DNA from: Cyanophora paradoxa
Taxonomy: Eukaryota; Glaucocystophyceae; Cyanophorales; Cyanophoraceae
Direction of reading: 5' to 3'
Assembly (NCBI GenBank): GCA_004431415.1
Contig: QPMI01000066.1
Location: 62,001-126,000 of the forward strand
Length of the DNA: 64,000 bases
How positions within the stretch are numbered: position 1 is the first letter of the stretch; every line of letters begins with the position of its first letter. Position numbers and translations under genes: made by a program. The notes under the pieces were generated by a model. It was not told the origin of the DNA, made no database searches, and worked only from the letters and a program-made list of their open reading frames with translations. Shown in pieces: positions 20,563-31,397 of the stretch.

Positions 20563-23500
20563 ATGCAAAGGCGCGACGTCGGCGGCTTGGTGCACGTGGG
20601 CCTCGCGCCTCTCGCGGAAAGCCTGCGGATGGCAGCGGAGACTGGGCCTCATCTCTTCTCGCTGGAGACAACCCCGACGACATCCGACTCCGAGGACGTC
20701 GGCTCGTCGGCCAGCGCTGCATCGGATCCCGGAGAATGCTACGCGCCCGCGGTCCCGGCTTCTGATTCTGCGGACCTCGCCGGCGAAACGACGAGCGCTT
20801 TGCCTCCTCATGATCAGCTGCAGATGCAGCAGAGCGAACGTCGGAATCAGGCGGTGGGTGAGCTCCTCCATGCCGGCAGCAGCTCCATGAGGCGAGGGCG
20901 ATACGAAGTGGCCGCGGGGGCCTTCGGCGCAGCGCTCTCTGCGCTCCCCGAAGGCGCCGCACGGGCACCAATTCACGCCAAAAGGTCGGAGTTTGAAAGG
21001 ATTCTACGCATGTGTATGCGATCTCTCTAATGCTCGTGCATGCAGGTCGCGCGCGCTTCTCCGCGCGGGCAGGCTCAGCGAGGCCGAAAGCGAAGCGCGG
21101 GCAGCGCTGCACATGTGCCCGGCGTCTCCGCAAGCGCACTGGCGCTTGGCGAAGTGCTGGTTTGCCCTGCGGCGGTTCCGGGAGGCCGCAGACGCGTGCA
21201 AGAGTGCTGCTCGGCTCGCGCCCGATGCCAGACTCAAGGAGACGTACGAGGCAGGGCACGAAGCGGCGCTCAGCGCCGCATCGCGGGCCGAGGCCGCGCG
21301 GGCGCTTCTCCTGTCTGGCAAGTCCATCGCGGTGCGACGTTTCGGAGTTCGAATTCGACTCCTCATTTCGCGATCGTTGAGTGGCCGCCCGCAGGACGGC
21401 CGCCCCGAGGAAGCGGCGGCGCTCTTCCGGCGGGCGCTCGCCGAGGACGCCGGAGACGTCGAGGCGCGCGCGCGGCTCGCGGAGGGGTGCTACGCGCTCG
21501 GGAGGGACGCGGAGGCAGCGGAGGCGGCGCTCATGGTCCGATCGATTCGAATTTGATCCGCGCTTACGTGCGAGATTTGATCGCCCCCGCGCGCAGGGCC
21601 CGACGCGGCCCTCGCTGGTCGCGCCGGAGGCACGCCCCGCCGCCGCCGAGCTCTTCGTCTCCGCCGGCCGCGCGCTTCGGCGGCTCGGCCGCCCCGCCGA
21701 CGCCGCCGCGTCGCTTCGCCTGGCGCTGGACCTCGCGCCGGATCACGCGGCGGCGGCGGAGGCGCTCGCGGAGGCCGAGCGGGAGCAGGCGGCGCGCCCC
21801 GCCGGGCAGGCGGAGGCCCCGGGCCCGCTGGACCCGGCGGCGTCGCGCGTGCCGCGGCTCCCGACGGGCGGCGCGCTGCTCTCGCGCCACGTCAACGTCC
21901 AGAACCACTACCTCCAGGTGCGCTGTACCCGGGCCTCAGGCTCCAGCTTGAGCTGATCGCGATCGCGGGCCGCGCCGCGCCGCGCCGCAGTACCCGTTCG
22001 GCAACACGGCGGCGCGGCCGGCGGCGGCGCGGGCGGAGCTGGAGCGGGCGTGCGCGGGCGCCGCGGGCCCGGCGCGGCTGCTGTACATTGGGGTCGGAGA
22101 CGTGCGGAACGTGCTGCGGACCTGCGAGGAGGCCTCGGGCTCCGGGGGCGGGGGCGGCCCGGCCCTCCCCCTCGAGTTCCACCTCTGCGACATGGACCGC
22201 TGCGTCCTCGCCCGGTGCGCCCGCGGCCCGTTCTAGAGAAGGAACCTAAAAGAAAGCTTAAGAGAAGGCTCTCTACAGAGATCTCTAGACCGCTGCTGAA
22301 GCTTCTCGGGCTCGGGATGCGCCGGCCTCGACTCACACGCGGGGCGGCACCGGGCCGGGCAGGGACGCGGCGGTGCTGCTGGCGGCCTCGCGGATGGGGG
22401 ACCCGGCGCCCGAGGACGCGCTCTTCCTCTGGCGCCTCTGGTTCTGCCTCGACATGCGCCCCGCCCAGCGCCGCCGCCTCGGCGCGCTGCTGGCCGAGCT
22501 CGCCGGCGCCGCCGCGAGCCCCGAGGCCTGGGCAGCCTCGCCCTTCGGCGCCTGGCTCCGCGTCCCCTGCCCCGGCGACCTCGCCATCCTCCGCGAGGTG
22601 CGTGCGAGATCAAATTCGAGTGAATTCGATCCGCGAGATCAAATTCGAATTCGATCCGCAGGTCTGGCTCTACTGGCTCTCCCCCGGCCTTCCCAGCCTC
22701 GCCGAGGTCCGCGTCCAGCGCCACGGGCACGACCTCCGCTGCGGATCCGCCCTCGCCGCCTCCGGCCCGGGCCGCGAGCCGCCCCGCCTCCGCACGAACG
22801 ACGCGGGGCTCGGGGGCCGCCGCGGCGAGGCGGCGCGCTTCGCGGCCGGCTGCCCGGCCTCAGGGGCCCTTCCGGACGCCCCGCGCGAGCTCGCCGATTG
22901 GTTCCGCGCCCTCTCCGCCTCCCCGGACGACGACAAGCCCGATCATGAGCCCGAGCCGCTCGAGCTAAACCCGACCCTCGTCACGCCCCCGAACGGCCTC
23001 TGCCTCGTCCACTACGGTCAGTCCAAAGCCGCCGGCGTCGAAGCCGACCCGTCTGACGCGCGCGGCGCCGTGCAGGGCTGCACCCCTTCCGGGTCTTCCC
23101 TACGGACGAACTCGCCGCGCACTCGGACGGCGCAGCGCCCGCGCCCCTCCTCGCCCTCGTGCCCCCAGAAAACGTCAAAGAGGCCGGCGCCGACGAGGAG
23201 GAGGAAGGGGGCGCCATCGGGGAGCTCGAGCGGCCGCCGCGGGCCCTCTCCCGCGCCGCCTGCCGCCGCCTCGCCGCCGCCGCCGCCGCCTTCGCCGCCG
23301 CCGTCGCCGGCAACCGCGCCTCCGTCCGGTGCGTCCGAATTCGAACCGCCACCGCGCCCGCCCGCCTGACGGGTCTGGCAGGCTGTACCCCGGGGACGGG
23401 CTGCAGCTTTGCTGGGAGGGCGCGAGCGGCGGGGGCGCGGGGGCGCTGCCCTCGGACGCCCGCTTCGACTTCATCGACACGTCCAACGTCGTCGACAACG

Positions 23501-26292
23501 TCGGCGCGCCCTCTATCCGTCTCGGCCCGCCCCTAGCCATAGGATCCTACTAAACTGCCGGGCAGGGCTCTGGGCGCTGCTGGTGGCGTGCGGGTGGCGC
23601 CTGGTGGAGGCCTCCCACTCGGCCCTTACCACCACCTCCATGAAGGCACGCCCCGCCCCGCTCCGCTCGGCTCTGCTCCGCTGAGCTCTGCTTGGCTCCG
23701 CTTGGCTCCGCTTCGCAGTGGGTGGCCGAGCACGCGGAGCCGGAGGAGTACCTCGCGGGGGAGCTGGGCGTGCACCCCGCCCTCCTCCCGACCCTCGCCG
23801 GCCTCCGCCTCGCCACCGTGCGCGCCGCCCGAACGCGAACGAAGGCGAGCGAGCGGGGCCTAAGGGACTGCGGCAGGATCTGGAGGCGCTTCGGGTGCTC
23901 GAGCGGCCGCCGCCGCGCCCCGAGCTCCAGCCCAACAACGGCGCGCTCGAGGTCTCCGTCCGCTGGGGCCGCCTCGCCCCGTCGGGGCCGGAGGCGCCGC
24001 TGGCGATGCCGGAGGGGTGCCCCCTGCTGGCGGCCCTCCCGGCCCTCGCGGAGCGGTGCTGCTGGCCCCGTCGTGGCACGCCGTACCTCTTCGCCCTCCT
24101 CGCCCGGGACCTCGCCTCCCGCGCCGCCGACCCCGCCGCCCTCCTCCGCGCCGCCGACGCCGCCATCGCCCCCGCCTCGCCGGCGGCGGCGCCCTCCGCC
24201 CCTCGGGCGCCGCCCAGTGGCGCGTCGCGCGCGCCCTCGCCGGCATCGATCCCGCCGAGCCGCTCGTCTACGTGCAGGCCTCGGGCCTGCCCCCGCCGCG
24301 CCCGTCGGCGGCGCTCCCGTGCCCCTCCGTGCGCGCCGTCGTGGCGCTCGGGGCGGGGTACGCCTCCTCTGAGGACGTGGCGGCCGGCCCGCCCCCGGAG
24401 GCCTTCGACCTGATCGACGCCGACGACGCCGGCGGCTCGGCCGCCTTCCTCGTCCCCGCCGGCCTCGACGCCACCGCCGCGCGCCCAGACACCGTCTTCG
24501 CCCTCCTCGCCGCCGAGTCCGGCGCGCCCCTCGCCCCCCGCGGCGCCCTCCCGTACCCCTCCCTCCGCCGCCTCCCGTCCCCGCCCGTGCCCCGCTCGGC
24601 CCTCGTCCTCCGCGCGCCCCTGGGCGCCGCCCCCGCTCCGCCGACAGGGGTTGCCTCCGTCGAAGAGTCCGAGTCGGGGTACGCCGTTCGGCTCGCCGCC
24701 GACGGGCCGGGCCCCCTCTCTGTCCACATGGAGTCCGACCGCGTGGCCCTCATCCGCCTCGGTGCGCGCTGCGCCCGCCCCTCCGGCAGCTCCCTCCTCT
24801 GACGCCCGCGGGCGCAGGCGCGGGCGGGGCCGCAGCCCGCGTCGCCTTTTCCCACCCCGTCGAGCCCGAGCAAGGATTCGAGCCGGGCAGCAGCGAGGCC
24901 GGTCCCGGCGCTGGCGCCCCGCGCGCCCCGTCGCCGCCCCTCTCCCTGTCCGCCCGCCGCTCCCCGCGCTCCGCGCCCCCCCTCGGCGCCCGCTGCGCCT
25001 CCTGCGGCGCCTCCGATGGGCTCAGCTGCTGCGCGCGGTCCGTGCCTCCCGTCCTCTTCTCCGTCTTGTTCGCCGCACGCGTCCCGTGCTGAACGGCCGC
25101 GGCCGGCGCGCGCAGGTGCAAGGGGGTCTGGTACTGCGGCGCGGCGTGCCAGCGGGCGGACTGGGCCCAGGGTCACCGCCCCGTCTGCCGCGCCCCGGCC
25201 GAGCAGCCGGCGCAGCCGGCCCCCGCGGACCCCGCGGGCCCCGCCGTGCTACGCTTCCGGAAGGCGCCGGCGGCGGACCGCGTGCGGCTCGACCTGGCCG
25301 CCCTTCCGGAGTGGGGCTCCGATCCCGAGTCTGAGGCGAGTGTACCCGTCCCGCCCTCGTCCCCGCCTTCCGGCTCGCTGAGGCGCCCGCCTTCGGGCCC
25401 CGCAGAGCGTCGACGAGCACCTGGCGGCGATGTACCCCTCCGGGCCCGGCGAGGCTGGCGGGTTCGGGTCCGGGACGGACCTCAGGGATACCCTCTTCTT
25501 CCTCTTCGCCCAGTTCGCGGGGGTGCGCGCGCGTACCCCCGCCCGCCTCGCCCTTTTCCGCCATCTGAGGCGACATCCTCCCCGTGCAGGAGGGGGTACG
25601 GAGCCACGCGGTGCTGGCGAGGGGGGGCAGGAAGGCGAAGCCGACCCTGGTAGCCGTCGTGCACGCCCGCGCCCTGCGGCGGGCCCCAGGCGGTGCCCCG
25701 CTCCTCCACGTGGGGTACGCGGACGCCTCCGACCCGCGCTGGAGCCACGACAAGGCGCGCCCGGCCTCCACCCCCCCCCCCTTTCTTTGCCCTCCCGGGT
25801 ACCGGCGGCCTTACCTCTGCGGCAGCTCGAGGCGCTGGCGGCGGCCGCGGCCGCCGCGGAGGGCTCCCGCGGCCTTCGCACCTTCGAGGTACGATTTGAA
25901 CGCCGTACCCCCTCCCTCCTCCATCCCCCCGGTGCTCAGTCATGCGCTCAGGTGAGCGACGGGGAGCTGGGGGCGCTGCGGGGCCTCCTCGCGGGGAACG
26001 GTCGCCTGGTGGACCCCGCCGGCAGCGCCGTCGAGCTCGCCGGCGTACCCCTCCGCCCCAGGTCCGCCCCTCCCTTCGTGCGCGCAGCTGTAGCTGGCTG
26101 AGCGAACGCGCGCGCGGCAGCTTCCTCGCGCCGCTCTACCACCGCGCGAGCCTGCGGCAATGGGACGCGGCCGGGTCCCGGCCCCGGCCCCGGCCCCGCC
26201 CCCGCGTCGCCCCCGCCCCCCGCCGCCCCGGCTCGAGCTCCGGGCCGCGGCATTCCGGGCCCGCAGCCGCGGCTCCGGTTGCGAGCAGCTAG
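20563..26292 (+). CDS. TPR - DUF4470 - MYND zinc-finger protein
   Basis: Putative protein-interaction or regulatory protein; substrate unknown. TPR-like helices come first (YEVAAGAFGAALSALPEG, SRALLRAGRLSEAESEARAA, HWRLAKCWFALRRFREAADA, RRLGRPADAAASLRLALDLA). Next is a DUF4470-type region: LLYIGVGDVRNVLRTCEE, EFHLCDMDRCVLARC, LWRLWFCLDM and later ARFDFIDTSNVVDNVG, LLVACGWRLVEASHSAL. A complete MYND finger lies near 24.99-25.19 kb, with the ligand series CxxC, C..C, YC, CQ, H, C (CASCGASDGLSCC / RCKGVWYCGAACQRADWAQG). An intron splits it inside CAR|CK. The C-terminal exons end at TAG 26290-26292 after an apparent 26-nt intron. Fungal and algal MYND proteins often carry DUF4470. Everything from about 25036 onward is duplicated at 41 kb. 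Start codon is a best guess. Confidence 0.8.
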
Positions 26293-26985
26293 GGGCCTAG
26301 CTGCCCACTGGCATGCGCAGGCCCAGCCCCTGCGGGCCTCAGCAGTTGGCCGTGAGAAGCCAATCGCGCTCTTTTTTTGGACGTCGACGTCGGTGCTATA
26401 GTGCTTGCATTCAGCTGCAGTGACTGGTCTTAGGATCTGGACCACCAATCGATCTCCGTGCAGTCTATTGTGATCTTGATATATTGAATCATCTCTTTTT
26501 GCTTTTTCGCCTCCACGTCTAGGTGTTTTCGCCGTAGAGCCCGAGGTCTCCATTTTTAATTTCGGTCTGGGGCCGTGCTGCGGCTACACATCTGTGCTTG
26601 CTGCCTTTCGATTGATCGGATTCCGCGAGATTTAGCAGGAATATTTAGATATCATGATCAGTTCAATTTGAATAGATCCATGCAGTGAGTTCTCGTCGAG
26701 TGCCAGACATTTTTCTCATCGTGCCAATTTGGTACAGTGATCGGGAATACCATAGCAGTGATTTAAAAGTAGATCAAAGTAGCTGGAATTGGAAGCAGAT
26801 TCGAAATCATCGTCTGCTGTGTTGTTGATTTTGATCATGCTCCTGATCCGCGGCACTGGTACGCGCATGCGGTCTTCGAATTTCAGCATGCGCAGGCGCC
26901 GCAGCCGTACGCGTCGACGTCGCGATCACCCAACATACCCAGGCGGAGACTGCTGGCTTCAAATTAAAGCTTCAGGCTTAAGAAT
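26293..26985. other. Convergent 3' spacer
   Basis: No exon supported. It lies between the 3' ends of the MYND gene (plus) and the acidic-tailed gene (minus) and is almost identical to 42274-42955. Both 3' UTRs and poly(A) signals should be here; none is distinctive. Confidence 0.5.
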
Positions 26986-29461
26986 CTAGACGGCTTCGAA
27001 TTCATCGATATAGTCATCGTCGTCCGAATCGATATCGTCGTCGTCCGAATCATCGTCGTCGTCCGAGTCATCCGGGTCGAGGGCGGAGGGGGCCGCGGCG
27101 ACCCGCTCCAGGAACGCGAGCGCCTCGGGCGGCAGGCGGCGCCGCATCGTCGGCTCGATCGCGATCGACGCCGGGGCCGCGCGCCACGGCCACTGCGAGA
27201 GTCACATTAATTGTGAATTTGATATTAAAATCAGGTAGTGTCTTAAAAGACTATTTCATAATTTGTGCATGATCTAAGGCATGCGCATGCGCGTATGTAC
27301 GCGTGCGCGCTCTCGCGAATGGCTCTCGCGTTGACGGCGAGGGCGGGGCGGGGCGGGGCGGGGCGGGGCGGGCCCGGGGCGGGGGGCCCAAGCTTGAGGG
27401 CGGGCGCACGGGTACTATTAGCCAAGCTTAAGCTGAAAGACTAGTAGTACTATTTCATAATTTGTACATGACCTAAGGCACGTTGACGGCGAGGCCTAAA
27501 TCAGATAGTGTCTTAAAAGACTATTTCATGTCTATGCATATGGCACGTGTTCGTGCGGGTCAACGTTGACGGCGAGGGCGGGGCGGGGCGGGGAGGGGCG
27601 GGGCGGGGCGGGGGGCCCAGGGGGCGGGCGCACGGGACCCTTGGAGAGGGCGTAGGTGCGCAGGAGGGCGGCCGCCTCGAGCACGGAGAAGCGGTCCGTT
27701 CCTGCGCCGCATATAAGATCAGATATTAAAATCAGACGTCCGTCCCATCGGGTGGGGGGGGGGGGGCCGAATGAGCAATTTACACCGTGGGGGCGATGCC
27801 CTCACCCCTCCTGAAAAGAAATAAGATAGTGTCTTATATAAGACTATGTCATTATTTGAAGCTTAAGCGATCCCTTTCTGCGCCGTCGACGCGCGCGCGT
27901 ACGTCGACGTCGACGACGACGTCCGCACGGGGGGCGGCGTCCGAATTCGAACGTTGAACTCTGCTAGTAATTCGGATCCCGGAGGCCCAGGGTCGCACCC
28001 TTTGAGAGCAAAAAGTACTAGTGACCTCTTGTGAACTCCGCGTGCACCGTGTCGCCCTAATTATATAAAGCCGGGCGCGGCGTCACTGAGGCAGAGAAAG
28101 TATGTAAACATATTCTAGATCGATATCTATGGCTTAGAATTAATCGCAATCCTCGCTCGAGCTCGCGCACGTAACGATCGGTGAAGGAGAGGCGGATCTC
28201 CGCGGAGAGCTCGTTCTGCTCGCCGATGCGGCGCGCCCGGGTGAAGAGCCCGCCGATCTCCTCCTCGAGGCTCGGGGGCAAGACGCGGAGGAGTGACGGG
28301 GCCTTAGGCCTAGGCCTAGGCCTAGGCTTCTTGCCCGCCCCCGCCTTCGATTTCGAACTCGTCCGCGGCGCCTCGCGGGGCGCGAGGCTGGCCTCGCGCG
28401 CGAGCAGTTCGACGGCGGTCTCCACGAGCTCGGAGATGGGCCAGTAGCCCAGCGAGACCAGATCGAACTTTAGGGCGAACAATTTGCTGCCTGCGTATAC
28501 ATAGCCATGGATCCGGACCATGGCCAGTGCACGTGGGTGCCGTGGCCAGGGAAAGGAAGCCGAGATCGAATAATCAATCCAATCGCAAGCACTTGCTCAC
28601 CGGCTACAGATTTAAGGTTCTCTCCCTCAATTTCATAATCATACGTGTTGAAGCGCCAGCCTGGGAAACTAACGCCCTGTCCGAGGATCGGGAAGAGTTA
28701 ATATTCGAACGAGATATTCCTTTATTGATCGCGATCGCAAGGAAATTTACCGCGGCGTCGTCCGTCGTCCGCGCGTCCCCTGAGTGCACGCAAAAAAGCG
28801 CAATTAGACTGCTAAACGAGGCAGACGCGCTAGCTCGAGAAATTATGGACTGATGTGCGCACGGTTCTTTCTCTTGCACGCTTCGATTCCTTTCTCGATC
28901 CGCTCAGCGAGCGCCGCTTTCGTCACGCGGCGCAGGAGCCCCGCAACCGCGTCCCTCGAAAAGACCCTGCGCGCGCGCGCGCGTTCGCTCGTTTTAATTT
29001 GAGTGAGCAGGTTGAACTGCGTGAGCAGCTGCAGGGACGGACCGGTCGGGATCCGCGCCCACGTCCTCTGCCTCCGAAAACGACGACAACGATTTCAAGA
29101 AACCCTGAACGTCTTTTCCTGTCGCCGCTTCGATATCGATCGCGCTGCCCTCCATTTCAGAATTTGCAATTGGCTCGCCCGCGGCGCCGATCGCGACGAT
29201 GTCGATCGTCCGAAAATCCAAGCTGCCACCAGCATTCGGCTGCGACCTTTTCCATGGCCATGCATATGTCCACGGGCTGCACTTTGCGCTGAACTGCAGC
29301 TTTAAATTTCGGACCGGGAGACGACGCTCGCACGGCACATGTACATGTGCATGCGCGCAGACGTCAATAGAAAATGGCTTCCCCGGCGACCGCGCGCCGA
29401 CCGTATACGTAGGCGATCCGGCGCACGTGCCGGCGATGAACGCGAGATCCTGGCCCGGCAT
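26986..29461 (-). CDS. Unknown protein with Asp-rich C-terminus (duplication copy 1)
   Basis: Family not recognised. From ATG at 29461 the first exon reads MPGQDLAFIAGTCAGSPTYT through SLDFRTIDIVAIGAAGEPIA. Later exons give IPTGPSLQLLTQFNLLTQIK, RDAVAGLLRRVTKAALAERI, ILGQGVSFPGWRFNTYDYEI and, after a ggtgag intron, SKLFALKFDLVSLGYWPISE. The latter runs into a Lys/Pro-rich linker and SLEEEIGGLFTRARRIGEQN. Then come RFSVLEAAALLRTYALSKGP (about 27.65 kb) and a last exon with RRRLPPEALAFLERVAAAPS and an Asp/Ser run, TAG 26986-26988. Reality is supported by the second copy at 42956-45147: nearly all indels between the exons are multiples of three. An acidic tail can indicate a nuclear or chaperone role, but this is not assigned. 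Confidence 0.6.
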
Positions 29462-30198
29462 CTCTTGCAATTGACCCCGTCTCGTTTCGACTCTAGATCG
29501 ATATCTAGATCTAGATCTAGATCTCCTCTAGATCTCCCTCAAGCTCGATGTATTCTCGCCTGGCGCCGAGCTGCCTCGCCTGGCCGCATTCTTCGCCCAT
29601 CGCGAGAAAGGTCATCTTTGCTTTAACTTCCCACCCCCGCGCTGCAGCTGGGATCTTCTAGATCTAAGCGGTAGTACGCCGGTCCTCGCATTGCCGGCCG
29701 CTGCGACGGTCAAACACAACAAAGCTGCGACGGCCGCCTCCGCGCGGCCGGGCGCGGCGTGTTCTGGTTCGCTTCGCCCGCGCGCGCCGCCCCGCGCACG
29801 TAAACGTGCACGTGCTCGCGTGCTGAAGGGTGATCCGCGCACGTGCTCGCGTGCTCTTCTCCTTTTTATTTCCCCCTTGAATTCACGGAATTACAACCCC
29901 CCCCCCCCCCCCTTCCTCGAATTCTCCTTTTATTTCCCCCTTTTTTAAGCACTTCTACGTCTGCGAATCGAATCCCATTCCTTGATATCCCCTCTCTTCG
30001 TCGGTCCCCTCTAAAATCATGCTTAGCTCCACCTCGGCCCCCTTGCATGTTTCGTCGTGATTCGACCTTTCAAGCTGACGGCGAGTCAAACTTCGGCGAC
30101 CAAAGCACGAAATCGTGATCACCAGAAGAAATCAATATTAATGCGCGTGCGCAGAGTTCGGCAGACTGATCCTAACTGCTCTCCGACGTCGATCGCAG
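29462..30198. promoter_or_regulatory. Divergent upstream region, with possible 5' exon of the acidic-tailed plus gene
   Basis: It separates the minus-strand gene (start 29461) from the plus-strand exon at 30199. It carries alternating agatctagatctagatct runs (about 29496-29530), C-rich tracts and an ATG near 30046 opening MFRRDSTFQADGESNFGDQS. I could not join that frame to the exon at 30199, so the 5' end of the plus gene is unresolved. Confidence 0.35.
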
Positions 30199-30405
30199 AC
30201 ACGGCGCGCGCCGGCGAGGCTGGACGAGGAGGAGGGCCAGGTGGCGCTGGCGGGCGTCGTGGACTCGGAGGGCGACCTCGCCGTCGCCGCGGAGGAGGCG
30301 GCCCCCGCGGCCGCCGCCGATCGCGACTGCGCCGAGGACTTCGAGCTCGCCGACCTCTACGGCGACTTTGCCGAGGAGGTCGACGCGTACGTCGCGTTCC
30401 TGTAG
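30199..30405 (+). CDS. 3'-terminal exon of an unknown acidic protein (copy 1)
   Basis: After gatcgcag the frame reads 68 residues to TAG at 30403-30405. It is rich in Asp, Glu and Ala (RLDEEEGQVALAGVVDSEGD, then DCAEDFELADLYGDFAEEVD) and ends AYVAFL. The partner exon at 47475-47663 keeps the frame and stop while differing by in-frame indels, which supports coding. Upstream exons not resolved; no family recognised. Confidence 0.5.
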   Translation, partial: TRRAPARLDEEEGQVALAGVVDSEGDLAVAAEEAAPAAAADRDCAEDFELADLYGDFAEEVDAYVAFL

Positions 30406-31397
30406 ATCTAGATCAAGATCTAGATCTAGATGAAAGCGCGCGGTTGCAAGTTGCCCAGATAATCACGCGTGTCGACGTCGAAGCTTCTAATAATAGTAAT
30501 ACATATGTGAGGTAGCAGCGGTTGTACGGTTCGAAAACGGTTTGAGATCCCGTCTGAAATTAAATCAAGCACGTGCACTGCATGCACAGTAACGTTTTTA
30601 ACAGCTCACGAAAATGCGTATGAGCGCTAATCCTGATACTTTTCAAGCAACGCCTGCACTGAGATCTACAGCGAAGGTCGGGAATGGTCCGAAGAAGATG
30701 TATACGTAGCCGTCAGGAGGTGCTGAATGCATTGAAACGCACATACGCACACGAGGCCCGGATCCATCAACCGGTACCGGTACTACATCCTGCAGCTAGC
30801 ACTGTAACGGATTCGAGCTCGCACCGAAATCGGAATGCCTACCGAAACCGAAACCGAAACCGAATTGCGAGCCCCTCCGTCTCCCCCAAACACCCCCCAC
30901 CCCCCCTCCCCCCCCACTTCGCTTTCGCTTTTCCCATCCTCCTGCTCCTACCCCGCCCCGGCCCCCCTCCCCCTCCTTCCCCCCCCCCTCCTCCCCCTCC
31001 GGATCCTTCCCCACTTCAGTTACTTTATCGTATGCACTACCCGTAGCTATAGCGGCGCATGGCAGCTGCAGCTTAGCATTGATAGGTAAATTAGTGCAGG
31101 GGGGTCTACGGTGCAGATCTGGTGAACCTAGGCCTGCACCGGCAAAGCCTGGCCTCTGCTTCGAATTCTCAAAAAAAACGCACGATCTTTGATTTTGCAA
31201 GAATGTACACAATGCATCGTCTGCTATATCTTTGACTCTGTTATCTTAAAATATTACTACCTACGGGGGGCTCACCCCACCGTAGTCTTTCAAAAACAAT
31301 TCAGTTGACCACTATTCTGAACTTTACAAAGCTGTGCAGCTGTGCAGATCTAGACTTACACTTTGCAGTCTGGCGGACTCGCGAATTCCAGTGAACT
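30406..31397. other. Spacer with C-rich tract and a small hairpin
   Basis: No exon supported. It holds agatctagatctaga runs (about 30405-30430), a 120-bp C/T-rich tract (about 30870-31010), a short accgaa-type repeat (about 30840-30864), and an inverted repeat at about 31260-31285 (ctacgggggg, loop ctca, ccccaccgtag). It is downstream of both the 30405 exon and the histidine kinase gene. Confidence 0.4.

Larger units (their letters stand above)
25036..30860. repeat. Segmental duplication, copy 1 (partner about 40997-48127)
   Basis: From the intron inside the MYND finger (ggtccgtgcc) the sequence is colinear with 40997 onward. The match includes the MYND gene 3' exons, the convergent spacer, a whole minus-strand gene, the plus-strand acidic tail, and a diverged flank ending near the aatcggaatgcc / aatcgaaatgcc match. 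Identity is very high over 26.29-26.77 kb against 42.26-42.74 kb. Most differences are 6-bp palindromic indels. Confidence 0.9.

Noticed and set aside
19792-20976. 394-codon open frame on the minus strand
   Set aside because: It overlaps the first exon of the TPR gene, has no domain or splice support, and its amino-acid mix (Arg/Cys/His-rich) fits an antisense shadow.
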